Shown: piece after piece, positions 1 to 15,000 of the stretch
Layout of the letters: every line of letters starts with the position of its first letter
How positions within the stretch are numbered: position 1 is the first letter of the stretch
Assembly (NCBI RefSeq): GCF_050908995.1
Contig: NW_027485014.1
Span: 1 to 64,000, forward strand
Direction: 5' to 3'
From: Andrena cerasifolii
Taxonomy: Eukaryota > Arthropoda > Insecta > Hymenoptera > Andrenidae
Length of the DNA: 64,000 nt
Notes under the pieces: generated by a model
The model's input: only the letters and a program-made list of their open reading frames with translations
The model's database searches: none
What the model was told of the DNA's origin: nothing
Translations under genes and position numbers: made by a program

Positions 1-3000
1 CTCGTTTTACTCGTTTTACTCGTTTTACTCGTTTTACTCGTTTTACTCGTTTTACTCGTTTTACTCGTTTTACTCGTTTTACTCGTTTTACTCGTTTTAC
101 TCGTTTTACTCGTTTTACTCGTTTTACTCGTTTTACTCGTTTTACTCGTTTTACTCGTTTTACTCGTATTACTCGTATTACTCGTTTTACGCGGTTTACT
201 CGTTTTACTCGTATTACTCGTTTTACACGTTTCACTCGTTTCACTCGTTTCACTCGTTTCACTCGTTTTACTCGTTTTACTCGTTTTACTCGTTTTACTC
301 GTTTCACTCGTTTTACTCGTTTCACTCGTTTTACTCGTTTCACTCGTTTTACTCGTTTCACTCGTTTTACTCGTTTCACTCGTTTTACTCGTTTCACTCG
401 TTTACTCGTTTCACTCGTTTCACTCGTTTTACTCGTTTTACTCGTTTTACTCGTTTTACTCGTTTTACTCGTTTTACTCGTTTACTCGTTTTACTAGTTT
501 TACTCGTTTTACTCGTATTACTCGTATTACTCGTTTTACGCGGTTTACTCGTTTTACTCGTATTACTCGTTTTACACGTTTCACTCGTTTCACTCGTTTC
601 ACTCGTTTCACTCGTTTCACTCGTTTCACTCGTTTCACTCGTTTTACTCGTTTTACTCGTTTTACTCGTTTTACTCGTTTCACTCGTTTTACTCGTTTCA
701 CTCGTTTTACTCGTTTCACTCGTTTTACTCGTTTCACTCGTTTTACTCGTTCACTCGTTTTACTCGTTTCACTCGTTTTACTCGTTTCACTCGTTTACTC
801 GTTTCACTCGTTTTACTCGTTTCACTCGTTTCACTCGTTTTACTCGTTTCACTCGTTTTACTCGTTTTACTGGTTTTACTAATTTTACTCGTTTTACTCG
901 TTTTACTCGTTTTACTCGTTTTACTCGTTTTACTCGTTTTACTCGTTTTACTCGTTTTACTCGATTTACTCGTTTTACTCGTTTTACTCGTTTTACTCGT
1001 TTTACTCGTTTTATTCGTTTACTCGTTTCACTCGTTTCACTCGATTCACTCGTTTCACTCGTTTCAGTCGTTTTACTCGTTTTACTCGTTTTACTCGTTT
1101 TACTCGTTTTACTCGTTTTACTAGTTTTGCTCGTTTTACTAGTTTTGCTCGTTTTACTCGTTTTGCTCGTTTTACTCGTTTTACTCGTTTTACTCGTTTT
1201 ACTCGTTTTACTCGTTTTACTCGTTTTACTCGTTTTACTCGTTTTACTCGTTTCACTCGTTTCACTCGTTTTACTCGTTTTACTCGTTTTACTCGTTTTA
1301 CTCGTTTTACTCGTTTTACTCGTATTACTCGTATTACTCGTTTTACGCGGTTTACTCGTTTTACTCGTATTACTCGTTTTACTCGTTTTACTCGTTTTAC
1401 TCGTTTTACTCGTTTCACTCGTTTCACTCGTTTTACTCGTTTTACTCGTTTTACTCGTTTTACTCGTTTTACTCGTTTTACTCGTTTTACTCGTTTTACT
1501 CGTTTTACTCGTTTTACTCGTTTTACTCGTTTTACTCGTTTTACTCGTTTTACTCGTATTACTCGTATTACTCGTTTTACGCGGTTTACTCGTTTTACTC
1601 GTATTACTCGTTTTACACGTTTCACTCGTTTCACTCGTTTCACTCGTTTCACTCGTTTCACTCGTTTCACTCGTTTTACTCGTTTTACTCGTTTTACTCG
1701 TTTTACTCGTTTTACTCGTTTCACTCGTTTTACTCGTTTGACTCGTTTTACTCGTTTCACTCGTTTTACTCGTTTCACTCGTTTTACTCGTTTCACTCGT
1801 TTTACTCGTTTCACTCGTTTTACTCGTTTCACTCGTTTTACTCGTTTCACTCGTTTTACTCGTTTCACTCGTTTTACTCGTTTCACTCGTTTCACTCGTT
1901 TCACTCGTTTTACTCGTTTCACTCGTTTTACTCGTTTCACTCGTTTTACTCGTTTCACTCGTTTTACTCGTTTTACTCGTTTTACTGGTTTTACTAATTT
2001 TACTCGTTTTACTCGTTTTACTCGTTTTACTCGTTTTACTCGTTTTACTCGTTTTACTCGTTTTACTCGTTTTACTCGATTTACTCGTTTTACTCGTTTT
2101 ACTCGTTTTACTCGTTTTACTCGTTTTATTCGTTTTACTCGTTTCACTCGTTTCACTCGATTCACTCGTTTCACTCGTTTCAGTCGTTTTACTCGTTTTA
2201 CTCGTTTTACTCGTTTTACTCGTTTTACTCGTTTTACTAGTTTTGCTCGTTTTACTAGTTTTGCTCGTTTTACTCGTTTTGCTCGTTTTACTCGTTTTAC
2301 TCGTTTTACTCGTTTTACTCGTTTTACTCGTTTTACTCGTTTTACTCGTTTACTCGTTTTACTCGTTTTACTCGTTTTACTCGTTTTACTCGTTTTACTC
2401 GTTTTACTCGTTTTACTCGTTTTACTCGTTTTACTCGTTTTACTCGTATTACTCGTATTACTCGTTTTTACTCGTTTTACTCGTATTACTCGTTTTACTC
2501 GTTTCACTCGTTTCACTCGTTTCACTCGTTTCACTCGTTTTACTCGTTTTACTCGTTTTACTCGTTTTACTCGTTTTACTCGTATTACTCGTTTTACTCG
2601 TTTTACTCGTTTTACTCGTTTTACTCGTTTTACTCGTTTTACTCGTTTTACTCGTTTTTACTCGTTTTACTCGTTTTACTCGTTTTACTCGTTTTACTCG
2701 TTTTACTCGTTTTACTCGTTTTACTCGTTTTACTCGTTTTACTCGTTTTACTCGTTTTACTCGTTTTTACTCGTTTACTCGCTTTACTCGTTTTACTCGC
2801 TTTACTCGCTTTACTCGCTTTACTCGCTTTACTCCTTTTACTCGTTTTACTCGTTTTACTCGTTTTACTCGTTTTACTCGTTTTATTCGCTTTACTCGTT
2901 TTACTCGTTTTACTCGTTTTACTCGTTTTACTCGTTTTACTCGTTTTACTCGTTTTACTCGTTTTACTCGTTTTACTCGTTTCACTCGTTTCACTCGTTT

Positions 3001-6000
3001 TACTCGTTTTACTCGTTTTACTCGTTTTACTCGTTTTACTCGTATTACTCGTATTACTCGTTTTACGCGGTTTACTCGTTTTACTCGTTATTACTCGTTT
3101 TACTCGTTTTACTCGTTTTACTCGTTTTACTCGTTTCACTCGTTTCACTCGTTTTACTCGTTTTACTCGTTTTACTCGTTTTACTCGTTTTACTCGTTTT
3201 ACTCGTTTCACTCGTTTTACTCGTTTTACTCGTTTTACTCGTTTCACTCGTTTCACTCGTTTTACTCGTTTTACTCGTTTTACTCGTTTTACTAGTTTTG
3301 CTCGTTTTACTCGTTTTACTGGTTTTACTAATTTTACTCGTTTTACTCGTTTTACTCGTTTTACTCGTTTTACTCGTTTTACTCGTTTTACTCGTTTTAC
3401 TCGTTTTACTCGTTTTACTCGTTTACTCGTATTACTCGTTTTACTCGTTTTACTCGTTTTACTCGTTTTACTCGTTTTACTAGTTTTACTCGTTTTACTA
3501 GTTTTACTAGTTTTACTAGTTTTACTAGTTTTACTCGTTTTACTCGTTTTACTCGTTTTACTCGTTTAACTCGTTTTACTCGTTTCACTCGTTTCACTCG
3601 TTTTACTCGTTTCACTCGTTTTACTCGTATTACTCGTTTTACTCGTTTTACGCGGTTTACTCGTTTTACTCGTATTACTCGTTTTACTCGTTTTACTCGT
3701 TTTACTCGTTTTACTCGTTTTACTCGTTTTACTCGTTTTACTCGTTTTACTCGTTTTACTCGTTTTACTCGTTTCACTCGTTTTACTGGTTTTACTAATT
3801 TTACTCGTTTTACTCGTTTTACTCGTTTTACTCGTTTTACTCGTTTTACTCGTTTTACTCGTTTTACTCGTTTTACGCGGTTTACTCGTTTTACTCGTAT
3901 TACTCGTTTTACTCGTTTCACTCGTTTCACTCGTTTTACTCGTTTTACCCGTTTTACTCGTTTTACTCGTTTTACTCGTTTTACTCGTTTTACTCGTTTT
4001 ACTCGTTTTACTCGTTTTACTCGTTTTACTCGTTTTACTCGTTTCACTCGTTTTACTGGTTTTACTAATTTTACTCGTTTTACTCGTTTTACTCGTTTTA
4101 CTCGTTTTTACTCGTTTTACGCGGTTTTACTCGTTTTACTCGTTTTACTAGTTTTACTAGTTTTACTAGTTTTACTCGTTTTACTCGTATTACTCGTTTT
4201 ACTCGTTTTACGCGGTTTACTCGTTTTACTAGTTTTGCTCGTTTTACTCGTTTTAGCTCGTTTTACTCGTTTTACTCGTTTTACTCGTTTTACTCGTTTT
4301 TACTAGTTTTACTCGTTTTACTAGTTTTACTAGTTTTACTCGTTTTACTCGTTTTACTCGTTTACTCGTTTTACTCGTTTCACTCGTTTCACTCGTTTTA
4401 CTCGTTTCACTCGTTTTACTCGTATTACTCGTTTTACTCGTTTTACGCGGTTTACTCGTTTTACTCGTATTACTCGTTTTACTCGTTTCACTCGTTTCAC
4501 TCGTTTTACTCGTTTTACTCGTTTTACTCGTTTTACTCGTTTAACTCGTATTACTCGTTTTACTCGTTTTACGCGGTTTACTCGTTTTACTCGTATTACT
4601 CGTTTTACTCGTTTTACTCGTTTTACTCGTTTTACTCGTTTTACTGGTTTACTAATTTTACTGGTTTTACTAATTTAAATCGTTTTACTCGTTTTACTCG
4701 TTTTACTCGTTTTACTCGTTTTACTCGTTTTACTCGTTTTACTCGTTTTACTCGTTTTACTCGTTTCACTCGTTTTACTGGTTTTACTATTTTACTCGTT
4801 TTACTCGTTTTACTCGTTTTACTCGTTTTACTCGTTTTACTCGTTTTACTCGTTTTACTCGTTTTACGCGGTTTACTCGTTTTACTCGTATTACTCGTTT
4901 TACTCGTATTACTCGTTTTACTCGTTTCACTCGTTTCACTCGTTTTACTCGTTTTACTCGTTTTACTCGTTTTACTCGTTTTACTCGTTTTACTCGTTTT
5001 ACTCGTTTTACTCGTTTTACTCGTATTACTCGTTTTACTCGTTTTACGCGGTTTACTCGTTTTACTCGTATTACTCGTTTTACTCGTTTTACTCGTTTTA
5101 CTCGTTTTACTCGTTTTACTCGTTTTAACTCGTTTTACTCGTTTTACTCGTTTTACTCGTTTTACTCGTTTTACTAGTTTTACTCGTTTTACTAGTTTTA
5201 CTAGTTTTACTAGTTTTACTAGTTTTACTCGTTTTACTCGTTTTACTCGTTTTACTCGTTTTAATCGTTTTACTCGTTTTACTCGTTTCACTCGTTTCAC
5301 TCGTTTCACTCGTTTCACTCGTTTTACTCGTTTCACTCGTTTCACTCGTTTTACTCGTTTTACTAGTTTTGCTCGTTTTGCTCGTTTTACTCGTTTTACT
5401 CGTTTTACTCGTTTTACTCGTTTTACTCGTTTTACTCGTTTCACTCGTTTTACTCGTTTTACTCGTTTACTCGTTTTACTCGTTTTACTCGTTTTACTCG
5501 TTTTACTCGTTTCACTCGTTTCACTCGTTTCACTCGTTTCACTCGTTTTACTCGTTTGACTCGTTTTACTCGTTTTACTCGTTTTACTCGTTTTACTCGT
5601 TTTACTCGTTTTACTCGTTTTACTCGTTTTACTCGTTTTACTCGTTTTACTCGTTTTACTCGCTTTACTCGTTTTACTCGTTTTACTCGCTTTATCGCTA
5701 TACTCTTTTTACTCGTTTTACTAGTTTTGCTCGTTTTACTAGTTTTGCTCGTTTTACTAGTTTTGCTCGTTTTACTCGTTTTACTCGTTTTACTCGTTTT
5801 ACTCGTTTTACTCGTTTTACTCGTTTTACTCGTTTTACTCGTTTTACTCGTTTTACTCGTTTTACTCGTTTTACTCGTTTTACTCGTTTTACTCGTTTTA
5901 CTCGTTTTACTCGTTTTACTCGTTTTACTCGTTTTACTCGTTTTACTCGTTTTACTCGTTTTACGCGTTTTACTCGTTTTACGCGTTTTACTCGTCTTAC

Positions 6001-9000
6001 TCGTTTTACTCGTTTTACTCGTTTTACTCGTTTTACTCGTTTTAATCGCTTTACTCGTTTTACTCGTTTTACTCGTTTTACTCGTTTTACTCGTTTTACT
6101 CGTTTTACTCGTTTTACTCGTTTTACTCGTTTTACTCGTTTTACTCGTTTTACTCGTTTTACTCGTTTTACTCGTTTTACTCGTTTTACTCGTTTTACTC
6201 GTTTTACTAGTTTTGCTCGTTTTACTAGTTTTGCTCGTTTTACTCGTTTTACTCGTTTTACTCGTTTTACTCGTTTTACTAGTTTTACTCGTTTTACTCG
6301 TTTTACTCGTTTTACTCGTTTTACTCGTTTTACTCGTATTACTCGTTTTACGCGGTTTACTCGTTTTACGCGGTTTACTCGTTTTACTCGTATTACTCGT
6401 TTTACTCGTTTTACTCGTTTTACTCGTTTCACTCGTTTCACTCGTTTCACTCGTTTTACTCGTTTTACTCGTTTTACTCGTTTTACTCGTTTTACTCGTT
6501 TTACTCGTTTTACTCGTTTCACTCGTTTTACTCGTTTTACTCGTTTTACTCGTTTTACTCGTTTTACTCGTTTCACTCGTTTCACTCGTTTCACTCGTTT
6601 CACTCGTTTTACTCGTTTCACTCGTTTCACTCGTTTTACTCGTTTTACTCGTTTTACGCGTTTTACTCGTTTTACGCGTTTTACTCGTCTTACTCGTTTT
6701 ACTCGTTTTACTCGTTTTACTCGTTTTACTCGTTTTAATCGCTTTACTCGTTTTACTCGTTTTACTCGTTTTACTCGTTTTACTCGTTTTACTCGTTTTA
6801 CTCGTTTTACTCGTTTTACTCGTTTTACTCGTTTTACTCGTTTTACTCGTTTTACTCGTTTTACTCGTTTTACTCGTTTTACTCGTTTTACTCGTTTTAC
6901 TCGTTTTACTCGTTTTACTCGTTTTACTAGTTTTGCTCGTTTTACTAGTTTTGCTCGTTTTACTCGTTTTACTCGTTTTACTCGTTTTACTCGTTTTACT
7001 AGTTTTACTCGTTTTACTCGTTTTACTCGTTTTACTCGTTTTACTCGTTTTACTCGTTTTAATCGTTTTACTCGTTTTACTCGTTTGGACTCGTTTCACT
7101 CGTTTCACTCGTTTGACTCGTTTCACTCGTTTTACTCGTTTTACTCGTTTTACTCGTTTTACTCGTTTTACTCGTTTTACTCGTTTTACTCGTTTTACTC
7201 GTTTTACTCGTTTTACTCGTTTTACTCGTTTTACTCGTTTTACTCGTTTCACTCGTTTTACTCGTTTTACTCGTTTTACTCGTTTTACTCGTTTTACTCG
7301 TTTCACTCGTTTCACTCGTTTCACTCGTTTCACTCGTTTCACTCGTTTCACTCGTTTTACTCGTTTTACTCGTTTTACTCGTTTTACTCGTTTTAACTCG
7401 TTTCACTCGTTTTACTCGTTTTACTCGTTTTACTCGTTTCACTCGTTTGACTCGTTTCACTCGTTTTACTCGTTTTACTCGTTTTACTCGTTTTACTCGT
7501 TTTACTCGTTTTACTCGTTTTACTCGTTTTACTCGTTTTACTCGTTTTACTCGCTTTACTCGTTTTACTCGTTTTACTCGCTTTACTCGCTATACTCTTT
7601 TTACTCGTTTTACTAGTTTTGCTCGTTTTACTAGTTTTGCTCGTTTTACTAGTTTTACTCGTTTTACTCGTTTTACTCGTTTTACTCGTTTTACTCGTTT
7701 TACTCGTTTTACTCGTTTTACTCGTTTTACTCGTTTTACTCGTTTTACTCGTTTTACTCGTTTTACTCGTTTTACTCGTTTTACTCGTTTTACTCGTTTT
7801 ACTCGTTTTACTCGTTTTACTCGTTTTACTCGTTTTACTCGTTTTACTCGTTTTACTCGTTTTACTCGTTTTACTCGTTTTACTCGTTTTACTCGTTTTA
7901 CTCGTTTTACTCGTTTTACTCGTTTTACTCGTTTTACTCGTTTTACTCGTTTTACTCTTTTTACTCGTTTTACTAGTTTTGCTCGTTTCACTCGTTTTGC
8001 TCGTTTCACTCGTTTTACTCGTTTCACTCGTTTCACTCGTTTCACTCGTTTCACTCGTTTTACTCGTTTCACTCGTTTCACTCGTTTTACTCGTTTTACT
8101 CGTTATACTCGTTTCACTCGTTTTACTCGTTTTACTCGTTTTACTCGTTTTACTCGTTTTACTCGTTTTACTCGTTTTACTCGTTTTACTCGTTTTACTC
8201 GTTTTACTCGTTTTACTCGTTTTACTCGTTTTACTCGTTTTACTCGTTTTACTCGTTTTACTCGTTTTACTCGTTTGACTCGTTTCACTCGTTTCACTCG
8301 TTTGACTCGTTTCACTCGTTTTACTCGTTTTACTCGTTTTACTCGTTTTACTCGTTTTACTCGTTTTACTCGCTTTACTCGCTTTACTCGCTTTACTCGC
8401 TTTACTCGCTTTACTCTTTTACTCGTTTTACTAGTTTTGCTCGTTTTACTCGTTTTACTCGTTTTACGCGTTTTACTCGTTTTACGCGTTTTACTCGTCT
8501 TACTCGTTTTACTCGTTTTACTCGTTTTACTCGTTTTACTCGTTTTACTCGTTTTACTCGTTTTACTCGTTTTACTCGTTTTAATCGCTTTACTCGTTTT
8601 ACTCGTTTCACTCGTTTGACTCGTTTCACTCGTTTTACTCGTTTTACTCGTTTTACTCGTTTTACTCGTTTTACTTCGTTATACTCGTTTTACTCGCTTT
8701 ACTCGTTTTACTCGCTTTACTCGCTTTACTCGCTTTACTCGCTTTACTCGCTTTACTCTTTTTACTCGTTTTACTAGTTTTGCTCGTTTTACTAGTTTTG
8801 CTCGTTTTACTAGTTTTGCTCGTTTTACTCGTTTTACTCGTTTTACTCGTTTTACTCGTTTTACTCGTTTTACTCGTTTCACTCGTTTTACTCGTTTTAC
8901 TCGTTTTACTCGTTTCACTGGTTTTACTCGTTTTACTCGTTTTACTCGTTTTACTCGTTTTACTCGTTTTACTCGTTATACTCGTTTCACTCGTTTCACT

Positions 9001-12000
9001 CGTTTCACTCGTTTTACTCGTTTTACACGTTTTACTCGTTTTACTCGTTTTACGCGTTTTACTCGTTTTACGCGTTTTACTCGTCTTACTCGTTTTACTC
9101 GTTTTACTCGTTTTACTCGTTTTACTCGTTTTACTCGTTTTAATCGCTTTACTCGTTTTACTCGTTTTACTCGTTTTACTCGTTTTACTCGTTTTACTCG
9201 TTTTACTCGTTTTACTCGTTTTACTCGTTTTACTCGTTTTACTCGTTTTACTCGTTTTACTCGTTTTACTAGTTTTGCTCGTTTTACTAGTTTTGCTCGT
9301 TTTACTCGTTTTACTCGTTTTACTCGTTTTACTCGTTTTACTCGTTTTACTCGTTTTAATCGCTTTACTCGTTTTACTCGTTTTTCTCGCTTTACTCGCT
9401 TTACTCTTTTTACTCGTTTTACTAGTTTTGCTCGTTTTACTAGTTTTGCTCGTTTTACTCGTTTTACTCGTTTTACTCGTTTCACTCGTTTTACTCGTTT
9501 TACTAGTTTTACTCGTTTTACTAGTTTTACTAGTTTTACTAGTTTTACTAGTTTTACTCGTTTTACTCGTTTTACTCGTTTTACTCGTTTAACTCGTTTT
9601 ACTCGTTTCACTCGTTTCACTCGTTTTACTCGTTTCACTCGTTTTACTCGTATTACTCGTTTTACTCGTTTTACGCGGTTTACTCGTTTTACTCGTATTA
9701 CTCGTTTTACTCGTTTTACTCGTTTTACTCGTTTTACTCGTTTTACTCGTTTTACTCGTTTTACTCGTTTTACTCGTTTTACTCGTTTTACTCGTTTCAC
9801 TCGTTTTACTGGTTTTACTAATTTTACTCGTTTTACTCGTTTTACTCGTTTTACTCGTTTTACTCGTTTTACTCGTTTTACGCGGTTTACTCGTTTTACT
9901 CGTATTACTCGTTTTACTCGTTTCACTCGTTTCACTCGTTTTACTCGTTTTACCCGTTTTACTCGTTTTACTCGTTTTACTCGTTTTACTCGTTTTACTC
10001 GTTTTACTCGTTTTACTCGTTTTACTCGTTTTACTCGTTTTACTCGTTTTACTCGTTTTACTCGTTTTACTCGTTTCACTCGTTTTACTGGTTTTACTAA
10101 TTTTACTCGTTTTACTCGTTTTACTCGTTTTACTCGTTTTACTCGTTTTACGCGGTTTACTCGTTTTACTCGTTTTACTAGTTTTACTAGTTTTACTAGT
10201 TTTACTCGTTTTACTCGTATTACTCGTTTTACTCGTTTTACGCGGTTTACTCGTTTTACTCGTATTACTCGTTTTACTCGTTTTACTCGTTTTACTCGTT
10301 TTACTCGTTTTACTCGTTTTACTCGTTTTACTCGTTTTACTCGTTTTACTAGTTTTGCTCGTTTTACTCGTTTTGCTCGTTTTACTCGTTTTACTCGTTT
10401 TACTCGTTTTACTCGTTTTACTAGTTTTACTCGTTTTACTAGTTTTACTAGTTTTACTAGTTTTACTCGTTTTACTCGTTTTACTCGTTTTACTCGTTTA
10501 ACTCGTTTTACTCGTTTCACTCGTTTCACTCGTTTTACTCGTTTTACTCGTTTCACTCGTTTTACTCGTATTACTCGTTTTACTCGTTTTACGCGGTTTA
10601 CTCGTTTTACTCGTATTACTCGTTTTACTCGTTTCACTCGTTTCACTCGTTTTACTCGTTTTACTCGTTTTACTCGTTTTACTCGTTTTACTCGTATTAC
10701 TCGTTTTACTCGTTTTACGCGGTTTACTCGTTTTACTCGTATTACTCGTTTTACTCGTTTTACTCGTTTTACTCGTTTTACTCGTTTTACTGGTTTTACT
10801 AATTTTACTGGTTTTACTAATTTTAATCGTTTTACTCGTTTTACTCGTTTTACTCGTTTTACTCGTTTTACTCGTTTTACTCGTTTTACTCGTTTTACTC
10901 GTTTTACTCGTTTCACTCGTTTTACTGGTTTTACTAATTTTACTCGTTTTACTCGTTTTACTCGTTTTACTCGTTTTACTCGTTTTACTCGTTTTACGCG
11001 GTTTACTCGTTTTACTCGTATTACTCGTTTTACTCGTATTACTCGTTTTACTCGTTTCACTCGTTTCACTCGTTTTACTCGTTTTACTCGTTTTACTCGT
11101 TTTACTCGTTTTACTCGTTTTACTCGTTTTACTCGTTTTACTCGTATTACTCGTTTTACTCGTTTTACGCGGTTTACTCGTTTTACTCGTATTACTCGTT
11201 TTACTAGTTTTACTCGTTTTACTAGTTTTACTAGTTTTACTAGTTTTACTAGTTTTACTCGTTTTACTCGTTTTACTCGTTTTACTCGTTTTAATCGTTT
11301 TACTCGTTTTACTCGTTTCACTCGTTTCACTCGTTTCACTCGTTTCACTCGTTTCACTCGTTTCACTCGTTTCACTCGTTTCACTCGTTTCACTCGTTTC
11401 ACTCGTTTCGCTCGTTTCACTCGTTTCACTCGTTTTACTCGTTTCACTCGTTTCACTCGTTTGACTCGTTTTACTCGTTTTACTAGTTTTGCTCGTTTTA
11501 CTCGTTTTACTCGTTTTACTCGTTTTACTCGTTTTACTCGTTTTACTCGTTTTACTCGTTTTACTCGTTTCACTCGTTTTACTCGTTTGACTCGTTTTAC
11601 TCGTTTTACTCGTTTTACTCGTTTTACTCGTTTCACTCGTTTCACTCGTTTCACTCGTTTCACTCGTTTGACTCGTTTCACTCGTTTTACTCGTTTTACT
11701 CGTTTTACTCGTTTCACTCGTTTCACTCGTTTTACTCGTTTCACTCGTTTCACTCGTTTCACTGGTTTTACTCGTTTCACTCGTTATACTCGTTTCACTC
11801 GTTTCACTCGTTTCACTCGTTTCACTCGTTTTACTCGTTTTACTCGTTTTACGCGTTTTACTCGTTTTACGCGTTTTACTCGTCTTACTCGTTTTACTCG
11901 TCTTACTCGTTTTACTCGTTTTACTCGTTTTACTCGTTTTACTCGTTTTACTCGTTTTAATCGCTTTACTCGTTTTACTCGTTTTACTCGTTTTACTCGT

Positions 12001-15000
12001 TTTACTCGTTTTACTCGTTTTACTCGTTTTACTCGTTTTACTCGTTTTACTCGTTTTACTCGTTTTACTCGTTTTACTCGTTTTACTCGTTTTACTCGTT
12101 TTACTCGTTTTACTCGTTTTAATCGTTTTACTCGTTTTACTCGTTTGACTCGTTTCACTCGTTTCACTCGTTTGACTCGTTTCACTCGTTTTACTCGTTT
12201 TACTCGTTTTACTCGTTTTACTCGTTTTACTCGTTTTACTCGTTTTACTCGTTTTACTCGTTTTACTCGTTTTACTCGTTTTACTCGTTTTACTCGTTTT
12301 ACTCGTTTTACTCGTTTCACTCGTTTTACTCGTTTTACTCGTTTTACTCGTTTTACTCGTTTTACTCGTTTCACTCGTTTCACTCGTTTCACTCGTTTCA
12401 CTCGTTTTACTCGTTTCACTCGTTTCACTCGTTTTACTCGTTTTACTCGTTTTACGCGTTTTACTCGTTTTACGCGTTTTACTCGTCTTACTCGTTTTAC
12501 TCGTTTTACTCGTTTTACTCGTTTTACTCGTTTTAATCGCTTTACTCGTTTTACTCGTTTTACTCGTTTTACTCGTTTTACTCGTTTTACTCGTTTTACT
12601 CGTTTTACTCGTTTTACTCGTTTTACTCGTTTTACTCGTTTTACTCGTTTTACTCGTTTTACTAGTTTTGCTCGTTTTACTAGTTTTGCTCGTTTTACTC
12701 GTTTTACTCGTTTTACTCGTTTTACTCGTTTTACTAGTTTTACTCGTTTTACTCGTTTTACTCGTTTTACTCGTTTTACTCGTTTTACTCGTTTTACTCG
12801 TTTTACTCGTTTTAATCGTTTTACTCGTTTTACTCGTTTGACTCGTTTGACTCGTTTCACTCGTTTGACTCGTTTCACTCGTTTTACTCGTTTTACTCGT
12901 TTTACTCGTTTTACTCGTTTTACTCGTTTTACTCGTTTTACTCGTTTTACTCGTTTTACTCGTTTTACTCGTTTTACTCGTTTCACTCGTTTTACTCGTT
13001 TTACTCGTTTTACTCGTTTTACTCGTTTTACTCGTTTCACTCGTTTCACTCGTTTTACTCGTTTTACTCGTTTCACTCGTTTTACTCGTTTCACTCGTTT
13101 TACTCGTTTTACTCGTTTTACTCGTTTCACTCGTTTGACTCGTTTCACTCGTTTTACTCGTTTTACTCGTTTTACTCGTTTTACTCGTTTTACTCGTTTT
13201 ACTCGTTTTACTCGTTTTACTCGTTTTACTCGTTTTACTCGCTTTACTCGTTTTACTCGTTTTACTCGCTTTACTCGCTATACTCTTTTTACTCGTTTTA
13301 CTAGTTTTGCTCGTTTTACTAGTTTTGCTCGTTTTACTAGTTTTGCTCGTTTTACTCGTTTTACTCGTTTTACTCGTTTTACTCGTTTTACTCGTTTTAC
13401 TCGTTTTACTCGTTTTACTCGTTTTACTCGATTTACTCGTTTTACTCGTTTTACTCGTTTTACTCGTTTTACTCGTTTTACTCGTTTTACTCGTTTTACT
13501 CGTTTTACTCGTTTTACTCGTTTTACTCGTTTTACTCGTTTTACTCGTTTTACTCGTTTTACTCTTTTTACTCGTTTTACTAGTTTGACTCGTTTCACTC
13601 GTTTCACTCGTTTGACTCGTTTCACTCGTTTTACTCGTTTTACTCGTTTTACTCGTTTTACTCGTTTTACTCGTTTTACTCGCTTTACTCGCTTTACTCG
13701 CTTTACTCGCTTTACTCGCTTTACTCGCTTTACTCTTTTTACTCGTTTTACTAGTTTTGCTCGTTTTACTCGTTTTACGCGTTTTACTCGTTTTACGCGT
13801 TTTACTCGTCTTACTCGTTTTACTCGTTTTACTCGTTTTACTCGTTTTACTCGTTTTACTCGTTTTACTCGTTTTACTCGTTTTACTCGTTTTAATCGCT
13901 TTACTCGTTTTACTCGTTTCACTCGTTTGACTCGTTTCACTCGTTTTACTCGTTTTACTCGTTTTACTCGTTTTACTCGTTTTACTCGTTATACTCGTTT
14001 TACTCGCTTTACTCGTTTTACTCGCTTTACTCGCTTTACTCGCTTTACTCGCTTTACTCGCTTTACTCTTTTTACTCGTTTTACTAGTTTTGCTCGTTTT
14101 ACTAGTTTTGCTCGTTTTACTAGTTTTGCTCGTTTTACTCGTTTTACTCGTTTTACTCGTTTTACTCGTTTTACTCGTTTTACTCGTTTCACTCGTTTTA
14201 CTCGTTTTACTCGTTTTACTCGTTTCACTGGTTTTACTCGTTTTACTCGTTTTACTCGTTTTACTCGTTTTACTCGTTTTACTCGTTATACTCGTTTCAC
14301 TCGTTTCACTCGTTTCACTCGTTTTACTCGTTTTACACGTTTTACTCGTTTTACTCGTTTTACGCGTTTTACTCGTTTTACGCGTTTTACTCGTCTTACT
14401 CGTTTTACTCGTTTTACTCGTTTTACTCGTTTTACTCGTTTTACTCGTTTTAATCGCTTTACTCGTTTTACTCGTTTTACTCGTTTTACTCGTTTTACTC
14501 GTTTTACTCGTTTTACTCGTTTTACTCGTTTTACTCGTTTTACTCGTTTTACTCGTTTTACTCGTTTTACTCGTTTTACTCGTTTTACTCGTTTTACTCG
14601 TTTTACTAGTTTTGCTCGTTTTACTAGTTTTGCTCGTTTTACTCGTTTTACTCGTTTTACTCGTTTTACTCGTTTTACTCGTTTTACTCGTTTTAATCGC
14701 TTTACTCGTTTTACTCGTTTTTCTCGCTTTACTCGCTTTACTCTTTTTACTCGTTTTACTAGTTTTGCTCGTTTTACTAGTTTTGCTCGTTTTACTCGTT
14801 TTACTCGTTTTACTCGTTTCACTCGTTTTACTCGTTTTACTAGTTTTACTCGTTTTACTAGTTTTACTAGTTTTACTAGTTTTACTAGTTTTACTCGTTT
14901 TACTCGTTTTACTCGTTTTACTCGTTTAACTCGTTTTACTCGTTTCACTCGTTTCACTCGTTTTACTCGTTTCACTCGTTTTACTCGTATTACTCGTTTT